Shown one piece after another: positions 13,301 to 24,190 of a stretch of DNA of 64,000 nt. Numbering within the stretch: the first letter of the stretch is position 1; the number at the start of each line of letters is the position of its first letter. The notes beneath the pieces were generated by a model. It worked only from the letters and a program-made list of their open reading frames with translations. It was not told the DNA's origin and searched no databases. A program made the translations under genes and the position numbers. This DNA is from Triops longicaudatus (Eukaryota; Arthropoda; Branchiopoda; Notostraca; Triopsidae), in contig JAGQDJ010000035.1 of NCBI GenBank assembly GCA_022885665.1, positions 215,488 to 279,487 on the forward strand. The letters run 5' to 3'.

Positions 13301-15640
13301 TGTTGAAATCTTGGATGATGACACGTTCTTGGGCGCAGAAAATTCGTTGAATTTATTTGTCTGCCAAAAGGATAGGTACGTTTGTGTTTCACGTTCTTCA
13401 TTAGTTTGATTATTGTTAATCCGATGGTTACGAAAATGTTGCATAAAACAGACTCGTTTGGCTTCCTCTTCTATGATGTTTACTAGCGAACAAAAGAAAA
13501 AACATATTATTTAATCTTAAACAAATTCAGACTCAAACATGTACGAAAGATATGACATATTTTCGTGAAGTAACCGAATTACATCGAATAACAGATTTGT
13601 GAATGAAATGCACAGCAGGCACTGTGAATAGCGATGAGTTTTCGTATTCAATAGGATTTGTAGTTATTCATTGACTATTCGTTGTGTACGGAGAACAGTA
13701 ATCAATCTTTAATTTGAGTACAAGGGCCTATCCAAAAGTTCCGAGAAATGTAGTGCTCTGTTTAAACGAATTGAGACAGAAAAATTGTTTTGATACATAA
13801 TTATTTCATAATTATTCACCGATAACTGTGCCAATTTTCGTTGCCAGGGAAAGCCGCGTTCGCTTATATTTTGAGTTTTGTAGAGGCACTTACGATGTGT
13901 TCGATCATAGATTACGAGGCTGATTTGAAAGGGCCACGAATTTTTGACATTTTTGTGACTTAAACTAAGGAAAGTTTTAATCAAATGTGCGTCAAATGCT
14001 AGTAGAAGATTCTTTGATACATCTATGAGTTAAAAACGAAGCTACAAGTGACATCTATTTTTTAACAAAAAGGAATCCTTTCCGTCAAACATTCAAATTG
14101 GAATTTCCGTGAACCTTTATCACTAATTCAGATGTGAGAGTTGGAGGCAATTCAAATTATTTGTGTCAGTAACTTACAGATTCCACGCATTTCTGATTTT
14201 TACGCTTGCTATGGAAATCGTAGGAAAAATGTTGCCGAAGAGCTTGAAGTGGGGTCTCATGTGCCATCGAGCGTCAGATCTTTGCTCACTTTAGGTCTTT
14301 GCGTTTTACTATAAAACTAGAACTGACTCTGCTTGCCCGTATATTTTCAAGAGTTAATACATACGAGTGTGTACATAGGAGGCTGTGTGCTTTGTTAAAC
14401 TGAAAGAAACTAGGCTAATTGGGAAAAGATTTTTTTTCAAACAGAATAGATTTCAACTCATTGCCGAACATGCTGAGGAGGCTGAGGGAGTTTGACGTCC
14501 AGCGCTGTCACTATTAATTGAAATTCAATGAATGTGAACGAGAAGTCATTATATGATTTTTAGTGGAAGTAGATGACTTTTAAAAAATAATTTCTCGGAA
14601 CTTTTGGATGGGCCTTGTATTAATTGGTTAGTACGGTATTAGCAGCAACGACATGTTCAGTTCATGGGCATTTCTTAGGGGCTTTGTTTTGCGCGTGGTA
14701 CCGCGAAGGAACGCTATTTACACAAGTGGGGTGTGTTTAGCCATGTGGGTTATCTGCTCATTTGATACTGTACAAGAGTCCCGCAAGTAACGTTATCATG
14801 AGTTTCAGAATGAGGATAGTGACCCCGGGTAAGCCGACGGCATCGAGGTCATTCGAATTTGCACTACGGAACAAGATAAATGCTGTCGTGTAGTGCATGA
14901 TTAGGAAACAGATTATATAACAGACTATTGAAAATACTTTGTGGTTTAATCGCTTGTGACATACAAATAATCCTAAATAGGTAGCAAATGATATCGTTCA
15001 TATTTGCATCACTTGCTTTCATAGTGCGGCTACCACCGATGAAGACCGTCAGCAGATGCAAACCGTCGGCCGATTCCATTTAGGGGATTTGGTGAACGTG
15101 TTTCGCCATGGTTCCTTGGTCATGCAGCAAGCTGCTGACTCAGCCACGCCCATCCAAGGCGGTGTGTTGTATGGCACTGTGCACGGAGCCATTGGTAAAC
15201 GCATCCCACAACGTAACTTATGGACGTAATCAGCGAAATGTTTTTGTTCTCAGGCGTGGTTGCCCAGCTGCCCGCAGACTTTTACTCCTTCTTGTCGGAT
15301 TTGCAAAGCCGTTTAACAAAGGTTATCAAACCCGTGGGTAAGATTGAGCACGACTTCTGGCGAAGCTTTTCCAACGACCGGAAGATTGAACCTTGCGATA
15401 ACTTTATTGATGGCGATTTAATTGAAAGCTTTTTGGACCTGGATCGGGACAAAATGAAAGAAGTAGCTCATGGATTACAGGTTTGTGGAACAAAGCATGT
15501 GCACCCAGCTGAAGGAAATGAGAACTCTACATGTGATCTTTATTATTGTTTTTCAGATGGACGACGGAAGCGGAATGAAACGAGAAGCTACTGTGGAGGA
15601 TTTGATTAAGCTTGTGGAAGATTTAACAAGGATACATTGA
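3621..15640 (+). CDS. DDB1: DNA damage-binding protein 1, complete, 20 exons
   Basis: DDB1 is the adaptor that ties DCAF receptors to the CUL4-RBX1 ubiquitin ligase; with DDB2 it acts in UV-lesion recognition. Exons: 3621-3681, 3797-3945, 4034-4296, 4364-4502, 4782-4931, 5068-5221, 5296-5517, 5579-5741, 6125-6286, 6339-6464, 6523-6695, 11551-11681, 11769-12077, 12332-12578, 12635-12894, 13039-13209, 13266-13375, 15025-15194, 15254-15480, 15557-15640. All phases agree and sum to 1156 residues (human 1140). Landmarks across the three beta-propellers include NYVVTAHKATAV at the start, ITRAHGNVADKIG, LGSRLGDSQL-type blades, [43 protein letters not shown] and the ending KREATVEDLIKLVEDLTRIH. Intron 11 (4855 bp) hosts a tRNA-Pro array, and intron 17 (1649 bp) a mariner-like MITE. 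A decayed partial copy lies near 22.65 kb. Confidence 0.97.
6795..6866 (+). tRNA. tRNA-Pro (AGG), copy 1 of the intronic array
   Basis: A 72-base cloverleaf: acceptor GGCTCGT/ACGAGCC with discriminator C, anticodon stem CTCGC/GCGAG around loop TTAGGGT (anticodon AGG), and T arm CCGGG-TTCAAAT-CCCGG. A T-run follows as pol III terminator. It lies in intron 11 of DDB1 on the same strand. No intron, no CCA encoded. Confidence 0.97.
6972..7043 (+). tRNA. tRNA-Pro (UGG), copy 2 of the intronic array
   Basis: Same 72-base fold as copy 1 with anticodon loop TTTGGGT (anticodon UGG). One variable-loop base differs (AGGCC instead of AGGTC). It starts 177 bases after copy 1. CTTTT follows within a few bases. 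Confidence 0.97.
7146..7217 (+). tRNA. tRNA-Pro (AGG), copy 3 of the intronic array
   Basis: Identical in sequence to copy 1; loop TTAGGGT gives anticodon AGG. Starts 174 bases after copy 2. A five-T terminator follows. Its 3' flank (ATTACGTACCGGTTTTCGT) resembles the 3' flank of copy 5, which suggests unit duplication. Confidence 0.97.
7331..7402 (+). tRNA. tRNA-Pro (UGG), copy 4 of the intronic array
   Basis: Intact 72-base cloverleaf, loop TTTGGGT (UGG). Starts 185 bases after copy 3, and a T5 terminator follows. It closes the first AGG-UGG-AGG-UGG cluster. Confidence 0.97.
7403..8817. other. DDB1 intron 11 spacer between tRNA clusters
   Basis: There is no convincing gene. A minus-strand 86-codon frame at 8025-8285 has a hydrophobic stretch, but no homology that I recognise and no splice or promoter support. 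A decayed tRNA-Pro remnant lies at about 8668-8715. Confidence 0.5.
8668..8715 (+). pseudogene. tRNA-Pro-like relic
   Basis: The string CTTAGGGTGCGAGAAAGG, followed by CTCCATTCGAAATGACTCC, matches the anticodon-to-T-arm part of the neighbouring tRNA-Pro genes. The 5' half, the anticodon 5' stem and the T stem are lost. It sits just before the second cluster, at about the expected unit spacing. Confidence 0.5.
8818..8889 (+). tRNA. tRNA-Pro (AGG), copy 5 of the intronic array
   Basis: Intact 72-base cloverleaf, loop TTAGGGT (AGG), identical to copies 1 and 3. It opens the second cluster, about 1.4 kb after copy 4. A T5 run follows. Confidence 0.97.
8999..9070 (+). tRNA. tRNA-Pro (UGG), copy 6 of the intronic array
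   Basis: Intact 72-base cloverleaf, loop TTTGGGT (UGG). Starts 181 bases after copy 5. The nearest long T-run is about 20 bases downstream, so its terminator is weaker than those of the other copies. Confidence 0.96.
9187..9258 (+). tRNA. tRNA-Pro (CGG), copy 7 of the intronic array
   Basis: Intact cloverleaf, loop TTCGGGT (anticodon CGG), the only CGG copy. The T loop reads TTCAATT rather than TTCAAAT. Starts 188 bases after copy 6. A T-run follows about 12 bases on. Confidence 0.96.
9259..11378. other. DDB1 intron 11 spacer with poly-T tracts
   Basis: There is no gene I can support. Two long T-runs (about 10279-10313 and 10394-10410) bracket a roughly 80-base segment. A 96-codon minus-strand frame (10887-11177) and the adjacent 10751-10939 frame look like remnants of a dispersed repeat rather than a gene. 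Confidence 0.45.
10279..10410 (-). repeat. Poly-T-bracketed segment, possible retroposed SINE
   Basis: A 35-base T-run and a second T-run of about 16 bases flank a unique-looking core with the small hairpin CGCTG/CAGCG. Read on the minus strand, each A-run could be the tail of a short retroposon. No pol III box pair was clearly seen, so the class is uncertain. Confidence 0.35.
11379..11450 (+). tRNA. tRNA-Pro (AGG), copy 8 of the intronic array
   Basis: Intact 72-base cloverleaf, loop TTAGGGT (AGG), standing alone 2.1 kb after copy 7 and only 100 bases before DDB1 exon 12. A nine-T run follows, a strong pol III stop. Confidence 0.97.
13721..14617. mobile_element. mariner-like MITE in DDB1 intron 17
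   Basis: Inverted termini of nearly 30 bases: the left starts CAAGGGCCTATCCAAAAG and the right, read on the other strand, starts CAAGGCCCATCCAAAAG. Both continue into TTCCGAGAAAT, and they differ by one indel and one substitution. TA dinucleotides flank both ends (13719-13720 and 14618-14619), the Tc1/mariner target site. At about 897 bases it is shorter than an intact transposase element and I found no transposase frame, so it is a non-autonomous or decayed copy. Confidence 0.7.
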
Positions 15641-15925
15641 AACAGTTGTCGTTTGACTCGTTCGTGAGTTTCGACTTTTGTATTGCCGTATCCAAGAGAA
15701 ACCTGAAATAATTTTTTTGTTTTTGCCTAGCTGAATATTTTTCACTCCTTTTTTGGCCGTTTTAAGGATAATATACACCGGTCCAAAAGTTATGTTCAAG
15801 TCATCTTTCTTATCTGCGTATCTGTGTTTGAGTAGAGGAGGTTATGCAAAAGATAGCACGAGATCATGTTTAGGTTGTCCAATACAGAAATCTTAGTCTG
15901 GGGTGGTCTTTCATAGGAAGCAGTC

Positions 15926-18522
15926 ATGTTCGCTAAGAAACTATCATTTTTGCGCCATGTGCTTGTATTTGGTGGTCTTATTTTGACCATATTGCCTGGA
16001 ATAGTTATCATCCGAACGTTGTTGGTGACGGATCCTATGGATTATTTGAACCGACATCATCCTGCCGAATTCGTTGTTGACGCTACCAAACACAAAGTGC
16101 GCGGAGAGAGGTTCGCTCAATCTTTAACCTTCCCAACCATTGCATGGGGAAACGGTAAACTCGAAACCCAAGCATTTCTCGAATTGCACCAATTTATTTT
16201 CCGGGGTAGGTGAAGGCGTTCTTATTCATAATTACGGTATTGCTTATGAAATAATTACATAAATGAAACCTTTAATACACCAAGACGGGAGAAAAAGATT
16301 GTTAGCTTATTGTTATTTATTTAGAGTTTCCCCGGGTGCACACTACGGATTTTATAACATACGAAGTGGTGAACAATTACAGTCTACTGTATACAATCAA
16401 AGGAATTGACACCACAAGGAAACCCTACTTATTAGCTGCTCATTTGGATGTTGTACCTGCGGATGAAACAAAATGGATTGAACCACCTTTTGCGGGCAAG
16501 ATAATCGATGATGTTGTCTGGGGACGTGGTGCCATGGATGACAAACATTCGGTGATGGTAAATTGATGAAAGAAAGGCAAACGTTTTGCGTAAATGCATA
16601 TATAATGTCACACGTTATTTTCAAATATGCCAAACTGCCGACTCTACGAAATATTTACCCAAGAAATCCAATAATTAATGATTGCTGCAAAAGAATTGTG
16701 CCTTTAAGCTTCGAAAAAGAATGCTTTAGTGACGTATGTAGTAAGCCGATTAATGTTGCTTACAAGACTAAATATTTCTAAGCGCTTGTTTATGCAGACG
16801 CTCGATGTTACAAATCGAAGCACTTAAAAGATATTCCGTGTTCATTTTTATGCTCTGACAACGTAAATTTACTAATGAAATGTTAAGGGTATTCTGGAAG
16901 CACTGGAGTCACTACTGGAGACAGGCTTTCGCTCCCAGCGCACATTTTACGTTGCCTTTGGTCACGACGAAGAGGTATCTAAAGACGGTCTAAACTAGTA
17001 AAATATCTTTTCATTGACATCTGTCTCAACTTTAGATGTCTGGGGCACAGGGAGCCGCTGAAATTGCCAAGGTTCTTACTCAACGGGGAATTACACTAGA
17101 TTTTGTCCTGGATGAAGGCGGTTTTATCATGCAGGACGAGTCAGTAGGATTGACGGAACCCTTTCTCACGTACATGCCTATTTGGAACAGTTCGATATCA
17201 ATGTACAACACATACTTTTCTCTGTTAAAGGATTGCTGTGGCGGAAAAGGGTTACCTTGACTTGGAGTACTCCGTAGAACTTGCACCCGGACATTCTAGC
17301 ATTCCTCCAGATGAATCGGCTCTTGGAGTTTTGGCGGGGGGCGTACATAGACTTGAGAAGAACAAGTACCCTTCCATGTTCGGGCACGGACCTGAATATG
17401 CCTTCTTCACGTACTTGGCACCTCATGTACGTATACTATGTTGTTAGAGCCTTTTTCAGGTACCTTTCCATAAAGACTGAAGCGTAGCACAAATCAGTGG
17501 CGACCAGAGCGAAAGTTTAAGTGACACCACAGTAGCGCATAAACGTTAACAAATCTCGAACGAAAGATAAGGTCTTATATTTAAAGCGTTCAAAAAGTTC
17601 AAAAGAAATTCGAAAAAAATTGGAGAGTGCAGAAAAATACAGTAAGCTATAAATAGCTCCCTTTCTGCTTTGCTGCGCCCAGGGCGTGTGTTTGTGTACA
17701 CCCAACCTTAGGACGCCAAACTTATACGAACGCTAGTTCTTGGTTGTGGGTTTTTAAAGAAGTGCGTTACAGGTTACGTGTCTAATTAATATTGATTAGG
17801 TCTCGTGGCTTAACCGGATCATTTATTCTAACTTGTGGCTTTTAAGTGGCATGTTGGTTAATTATGGCAACCTTCCCAAATTTATTGATGGAATGCACCG
17901 GACAACTACCGCCATAACCATTTTTCAATCTGGTCTGAAAGTAAGCATAGCGTTAAACAAAATTTTTCAGAGATATTGACCGTGTTATGTGCAGAGTAAC
18001 ATAGTACCTGGCTTTGCAAAAGCCGTGGTCAATCATCGCGTTCATCCTTCACTGACGCTGGAAGACGTCCTTGATTACAATAAGCGAGTTATGGGCGACG
18101 ACCGAATTCAAGCCCGCGTTATGGAGTACATTCCATCCCCGCCCGTTGCGCCTTATGGTCCCCAGGTCAGCGCTTTCAACCTTGTAGCCGTTTCTGCCCG
18201 ACAAGCCATACCAAACTTAATTGTTGCACCAAGTAAGGAATTGTGCAGTTTCTTGTATCATGAATAATTTTTGTTAATGAGAATATTGTTAGGTTGTACG
18301 ATCGGTAACACGGATCTTCGACACTATGCTGGGCTTACAGATGGATTATATCGAGCTGCTCTGTATTTGGTGACTAAGGAAACGATCACGGGTATACATG
18401 GGCACAATGAACGACTCAGTTTGCCTATTTATGACCGGTGTATTGCCTTTTATGCTAATGTGATCTTAAATGCCGAAAAGGATGAATCATTATTTATCAT
18501 GGAACCTAAAGGAGAACTTTAA
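15926..18522 (+). CDS. M20 metallopeptidase, PM20D1-like (N-fatty-acyl amino acid synthase/hydrolase)
   Basis: Eight exons: 15926-16205, 16325-16557, 16888-16974, 17036-17169, 17231-17426, 17800-17940, 17995-18232, 18293-18522. They give 512 residues (human PM20D1 502). Mammalian PM20D1 condenses and hydrolyses fatty acids and amino acids outside the cell. The zinc-site residues expected for the family are present: H133 and D135 in AAHLDVVPADE, D165 in GRGAMDDKHS, E199-E200 in GHDEE, D226 in LDEGGF, and the late His in IHGHNE. The N-terminus has a hydrophobic signal-anchor at about residues 11-34 rather than a clearly cleavable signal, so it may be membrane-tethered. It starts 285 bases after DDB1 on the same strand. 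A pseudogene copy lies at 23.7-28.0 kb. The substrate in this animal is inferred from the family only. Confidence 0.92.
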
Positions 18523-19652
18523 CTGAACTTACTTTGATGTAATCACAATTCGAAAAAAATAATTTTACAGTAATTTTTGCACGAGTTGAATACAACAGAA
18601 ATACAGTCAACTGGGGAAATTCTGAACGTGAAATCTTGTAGTTGTAACTACAAGATAACTACTACAGTTCACATGACGCGAAAATGTAACGTTGGAAAAA
18701 GGACGCTTTCTTTCAGTTGTTTACAAGTTGTGCGCAGTCAAAGTTTTGGGGTGTGCGTCTTATATCTACACTGTTGCTTTCCTGTTAAACGCCCCGTGGT
18801 CTGGTGGTTTTAGTTCGTGGACATTTTTCTCAGCCCAAAGACCTTTTTGAGCCAAACTTTCTCTCTATTTAGCCTCAAGACAAGTAAATGAATTGAGATT
18901 TGAACGATTTTTTTCCCAAAAAATACATCCATTTTTGGGAAAATCAGTGTCAAAACGCGTCAAAGTTTACCATTTGTATTACAGTATTTCTGTCCGTTTG
19001 TTTTTGGTTTTAGGCGCCTCTAACGTGAACAATTTACACAATTTAACAAACCTAGCTTAGTCTAACCCAACCTAACCGAAACTAACCTAACAAACCCATC
19101 TAAACCTACCAGTCCACCGGGCGTATAAAAGAAAAGCACCAAAATTATAAAGTTTTCACAGTGTAGAAGACTTTCATTACGTTTTGTCATATTAAGCCTT
19201 TTTTCTACAATACTTCGCTACTGACAAGGAGTTGCTTGTTTTTGTATTGTGTTTAACGAGCACTGTCACGTTCAATTTTTTTCTTCAAATTGAACACTAC
19301 GAGCTACGATACTCTTTTCGTAGGCATCCAGATCCTCTTTCAAAGTTATCGTTTTCTTCTTTTATTTTTTTTCCTATGCCGTTTAATTCCTATAGCTTAT
19401 CAAAACTTCCCATCTTTGCTAATATTATAAAATGTAGTTAATAAAAATAAGGGCATTCATTGGAGTTTAGGGACTTAGAACTTTGCCATTAATAGCCATA
19501 TGCGGTAGGGCAGGAGCGTTCCGTAGCCAACAATGAATTTCATTTGCGGCGTCACTCGCGAGAGAGAACGGTTCCTTACAGATAAGCTCCCCATTTGAAT
19601 AACATCTAGTTTACTTTAAATTGAAAGTTCACTCACGTTTTGTTTGTGTAAG
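18523..19652. other. Intergenic, PM20D1 to bestrophin
   Basis: No gene seen. It contains a short CCTAA/CTAAC-rich tract (about 19050-19110) and the bestrophin 5' region. Confidence 0.55.
19050..19110. repeat. Degenerate CCTAA (TTAGG-like) tract
   Basis: Several near-copies of CCTAAC and CTAACC in about 60 bases, like the longer tracts at 54.9-55.2 and 58.2-58.5 kb. TTAGG is the common arthropod telomere unit; here the units are irregular. Confidence 0.5.
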
Positions 19653-21754
19653 ATGACTGTGAGCTACACAGAGGATTTAGCAACTTCGATATATGGAACA
19701 TTCCCTACTCTGATCAGGTAATCGAATCGGAAAAGTAAAATCTTGGTAACAATGAATTTATTTTAACTAACTTCCGTTTAGGTGGAGAGGTAGCCTCTAC
19801 AAAGCATTGTACCCCTGGATTCTCGTTTACATCGCTCTATTTTATGCCATTTCTCTCGTGTACGAATACGCCTTTGATGAATGGATGCAACTGTAAGTTA
19901 GATTACCTGACTGATTCATTGAGGCTTTTCGAGAACCACGCTGTACTATAGGTTCATGTTAGCTTCACTACATTAGGAATGAAAGCACTTGCTGAGTATG
20001 AGTACTGAGTATTGAAGACCTTTGAGCCGTTCCTTATCTTATGACGCAATGTTTAAATGAAGTGAAAAACTATCGGTCCTTAAGTGAGGCTAGCAGCAAA
20101 TTGTCCAACTATGATGGCGCACGCGAAAACAACTTCAAAAAATAACATTATAGACGAAAGTCACCTTCGTTTTTCGTTGTCTTTATTTCTTTTGTAACTT
20201 CGTTCAGTGACAGGAATTTCTTCGCATTCTCGTTCTAACGTTCTAAGTAAGGTAGGCATTGCCTATTAAGTTAATTAGTTTTGTCTACGTCCTTTTGCTG
20301 ACAGGTTATAGGAAAAGTCATGAGTTCATAAAATAGGCGAAATTTTCGGGAGTTTAGGTGGGGAATTTCGGTGATGGATAATTGAGGCTTCGTAGTATTT
20401 AGTTGTAAAGCAAGAAAAGTTGTACTGATTAACAATTGTTGTTTTGCAGTTTGTACATCAAATATGCTCGACTCATCTTGGTATATATAGACCAAATTCC
20501 TGTAATTCTCATGCTTGGTTTTTATGTGAACATGTGTGTCAATCGTTGGTGGAGCTGTTATACTGCACTGCCGGATACCAATCAGGCAATAGTTGCCGCT
20601 CACTACGTCTTCCGCAATAATGTAGAACTCCAGTATTAGTCCGATAGAAGTACCCCGAATAATTTTTTCTTTCATGTAAACAGGATGCCAACTCCAGACA
20701 GAAATGTAAAGCGTTCTGTCGTTACGTAAAAAGTTTCTGGGTAATGACCCTGAAGGGAGTTGCAGCTGACTTGAAGAAGATATATCCTGACAACGAATCT
20801 TTTGTAAGGCATGGTACGTAGGTTTCGCTAGTTGTTCTAAATTACTATTTAACTAGGAAGATCTCGCATTAGTACTGATTTTCTAAATTTGATACTTTTC
20901 CTGCAATGTTTAATATGGATTTATCGAATTTCCAACAGGATTGTTAACAAATGCAGACCTGAAGGCCTTCGTTGACGCCGAGCCTGACATGGGGATGGGA
21001 CCTAAGCCTTGGTTGATAATGTTGTGGGTTCGTCGCCTCATTCGACATGCTCAAATTGTTGACCACCTCAATGATGCTGATGCTGAATTGCTAGCCAGTG
21101 CTTCCAAAGGACTGAAAGGGAACTGTGGCAAAATCTCCGGCAACTTCGCCACAATATTTCCACTTATTGGGTCCCAGGTGAGGAGTTTATTATTTCTGCT
21201 GTTTGTATTTCGAATTCAAATTTTAATCGAACAAGTGTTGCGTAGCTCTGCATTTTCACGGTGCATACTTATGGAATCCTGAGTTTGATTGCCAAGCAAC
21301 ACAGCAACCCAAACACGAAAGCAGGAAAACCCACTTTGGCTGTAATAGATTTCTACATTCCCGTCTTTACTTTCTTACCGGTAATAAAAAGTACTGTTTA
21401 ATTGCATAAATAGTAAAACTTACACTCTGAAGTACATGCTGTACTACGGATGGTTACGAATGGGTGAAATCACCTTAAATCCCTTTGGTGACGATGACGA
21501 CGACATCAACATGTTGAGAGCAGCAGAGCAAAATTTCAAAGTAAGAGGAAAATTCTGTTTTCTGTTTGTTTTCTGTTGCTTTCACATTGATTTCTTTTCA
21601 CATTGAATTGTTACAGGCTGCTGATACAATTGAGCAATATTTCGACAATCCTGATCTTTTAGATCTGAACAAAGTTCTGTTTAATGAAAAAGGCACTGTT
21701 CGTCCTTATTTTCATAAGTTGGATGAAGTTGCAGCTGTCAAAATTGATCCTTAG
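19653..21754 (+). CDS. Bestrophin-family chloride channel, short form
   Basis: Bestrophins are pentameric Ca2+-gated anion channels. Eight exons: 19653-19717, 19782-19892, 20450-20621, 20684-20813, 20939-21177, 21246-21380, 21433-21540, 21617-21754, giving 365 residues. Family marks are MTVSYTEDLAT at the start, RWRGSLYK (residues 22-29), the pore/neck segment IPVILMLGFYV followed by NRWW (R91-W93), FYIPVFTFLP, and the Ca2+-clasp region NPFGDDDDD (residues 300-308). The long variable C-terminal tail of vertebrate bestrophins is absent, as in other short invertebrate members. The human BEST1 neck triad I76/F80/F84 corresponds here to I75/L79/F83, so the middle Phe is Leu. A poly(A) signal lies at 21939-21944. 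Intron 2 is 557 bases; the others are short. Confidence 0.93.
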
Positions 21755-22640
21755 CTCGGAATTTTTGAAGCGAAATTCAAGTACGTTCGCACATACTCCG
21801 TTGGAGGATGACCAGCAAAATTTGCAATCTGTAGTGTTTCACGGTCTTGAACTACTTTGATTCAAATAATAATTCTTTTATAAATTCAATTTAACCAATG
21901 TAAAGTGAAATCTTCTATTAATCATATAATCCTTTGGGAATAAAGACTAAAAAAAATAAAGAAATAGTCTATATCTTGGGTTTTGCACCGAAAGTCTTAC
22001 AGAGTACATGGATTCCAATTGTAAACCTAGATTTTACACAACACAGCTTTGTTTAGAAGGATGAATTCTTTCAACTCAGCACTTCGCGTGACAAAAATAA
22101 AAAAAAAAATAAAAAAAAATTGCTGAGTGGGAGATTCTTCGTCCACAGGGAGACGAGTAGCTAACACGAGAAAAAAAAACTTCATACAACCTTTAAAATA
22201 CCAACTTGCAGGCAATTCTCAGGTAGTAGGATTTGACGGATTGAAATGCTAATACAGGCAAATTGTACCAAAAAATTATTTAATTATTAATTTTGATAGA
22301 CTCAAAATCAGGATTCAATTTTCGGAAATATAAAAACGATCGAAGTAGCTTAACAAAATTAACCAGAAAATCAATCGGCGTTTAAATTGAAAGTACTTGA
22401 AGCATGTTAAAAAGGCATCCATGTTATGTGACATGTATTGCCATTTGACAATGTCACATAACGAGCTTATATATCTAAAAAGCGTTACTAATTTTATTGC
22501 CATTCAGCCTAGCATTCACTTTTATCTTAGCTTAATGACATTAATAAGTAGTACTGTGGGAAACTCTGAAAAAAATAAAAATGTGACTTTACGTCGATGT
22601 GGCCGGGAGCCGCAGTTTGGACAGACCTGCTGTAGGGTAC
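21755..22640. other. Intergenic, bestrophin to duplicated block
   Basis: AT-rich DNA with no supported gene. The bestrophin 3'UTR occupies about the first 200 bases. Confidence 0.5.
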
Positions 22641-22850
22641 TAAGTATGCCAGCGTTGGTAAATGCTTCTCACAACGTAACTCACGAACGTTATCAGCAGA
22701 TTGTTTTTGCTTCCGCAGCGTGGTTGCCCAGTCACCCACAGACTTTAACTCCATATCGAATTTGCAAAGGCACAGGTTACACAGGCCATGAAATCCTTAC
22801 GCAAGATTGAGCACAGACTTCTGAAGAAACTTTTCCCATTGCTAGGGTGA
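22640..22850 (+). pseudogene. Decayed copy of DDB1 exon 18 end, intron 18 and exon 19 start
   Basis: The stretch with GAGCCGCAGTTTGG, GTTGGTAAATGC, CACAACGTAACT, GCGTGGTTGCCCAG and AAGATTGAGCAC follows DDB1 15180-15370 in order, including the intron and the exon 19 acceptor region. Small indels break the frame, so it cannot code for the propeller. The rest of DDB1 is absent. It is the left end of a duplicated segment that continues into the PM20D1 pseudogene. Confidence 0.8.
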
Positions 22851-23560
22851 CCAAATTTCTTTTGGCCGGAAACGGAACATCGCGACACCGAAAAAGGGAC
22901 ACGTTTTTGCGTTTCAAGTTTTAAACTTTCTTTTTTCGGGAACTCTATTGAAAATGTTGGGTAAATATGGGGTGGGCTGTTTCATTAGTAAAACAAAAAA
23001 ACAGGGTGCAGCACAGCCACCTTCAAATATTTTTTTTTATTTAGAAACATACGGGAGATGTTAGTAAAGACCACATAGGAGCACAGGATAGGGGGAAAAT
23101 AGGAAGATTGCTTGTTTTGCATGATTTTGATAAAACAGCTAAAATGTAGAAAATTTTTTCAACAGTTTAAGTTCGATTTAAGCTTGTTTACGGGTTGAGG
23201 TTGAGATTTTCTTTGAAGGCGGCTTCATTAATTTGCTAAGCTGAGCAAATAACTCAAGTGTTACTCGTGAAATAGCATTGGCAACACCACACTCGTCTTG
23301 TATGGATTTTTGAATGAAAAATTCTAAAAGTTAGATGAGCCTTTTGGCAGGGATTGTGAACGAAGTTAAAGGCACAGTATAAAGGTTCTATTCAGGCCCA
23401 TAGGTTTGGGTTCGGGTGGGGGTGGGGGTCAACATGCAATTTTATTGGACTTTTGGGTTTCGCCTGGAAGCTGAAAGATCGAATATTTCGTGTTACAATG
23501 TGATACGTTACATTAAAGCCTACCGTTGTGTCTTACACAAAAGAAAACTCAGTTCCTTCC
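22851..23560. other. Non-homologous insert in the duplicated block
   Basis: This stretch has no counterpart between DDB1 exon 19 and the PM20D1 5' flank. No coding region is supported. It begins with a GGGTGACCAAATTT string of the kind often seen in old repeats, but I cannot class it. Confidence 0.4.
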
Positions 23561-24190
23561 ACCTGGGGATTTTTTACTCCTTTCGTGACCGTTTAAACTC
23601 ATTTTCTTATCAGCGTATCTGTGGTCGAGAAGAGAGGTTATGCGAAGAAAACGCTGTCGTGTTTCATCTTCAGCACACTAGTCTCAGTCCTGAGTGGCCT
23701 TTCGTGGAAAAGTCATGTTGGCCAAGAAGTTGTCTCTGCTACGCCAATGTGTTCATATTTGGCTTAGTTGTTTTGGACACTCTGACTATGATGGTTGTTA
23801 CGCGTATTTTGTTCATCACTGATCCGATGGATTAATTAAGCCAGCATCATCCTCCGGAGTTTGCTGTCGATTGCACAAAACGCAAAGAACACAGAGACAG
23901 TTTTGCACAATCTTTAACCATCCCAACTATTGCATGGGGAGAGGGCAACTTCGAACCCGAACCTTTTCTTGAATTTCATCAGTTCATTCTTCGTGGTAGG
24001 TGAACACGTAGTTGATATGTATAGCCTTTCTTCTCCGAAGGATAGCAAATTAAAACATTGTAGAAGCGAATAAGTGTGGATCATTGAGAATACATTTATT
24101 TTTATCTGTTTAGAGTTTCCACGGGTGCATAACTCAGAGTCTATAGCATACGAAGTGTTAACAATTACAGTTTACAGTTAAAAGCATTCA

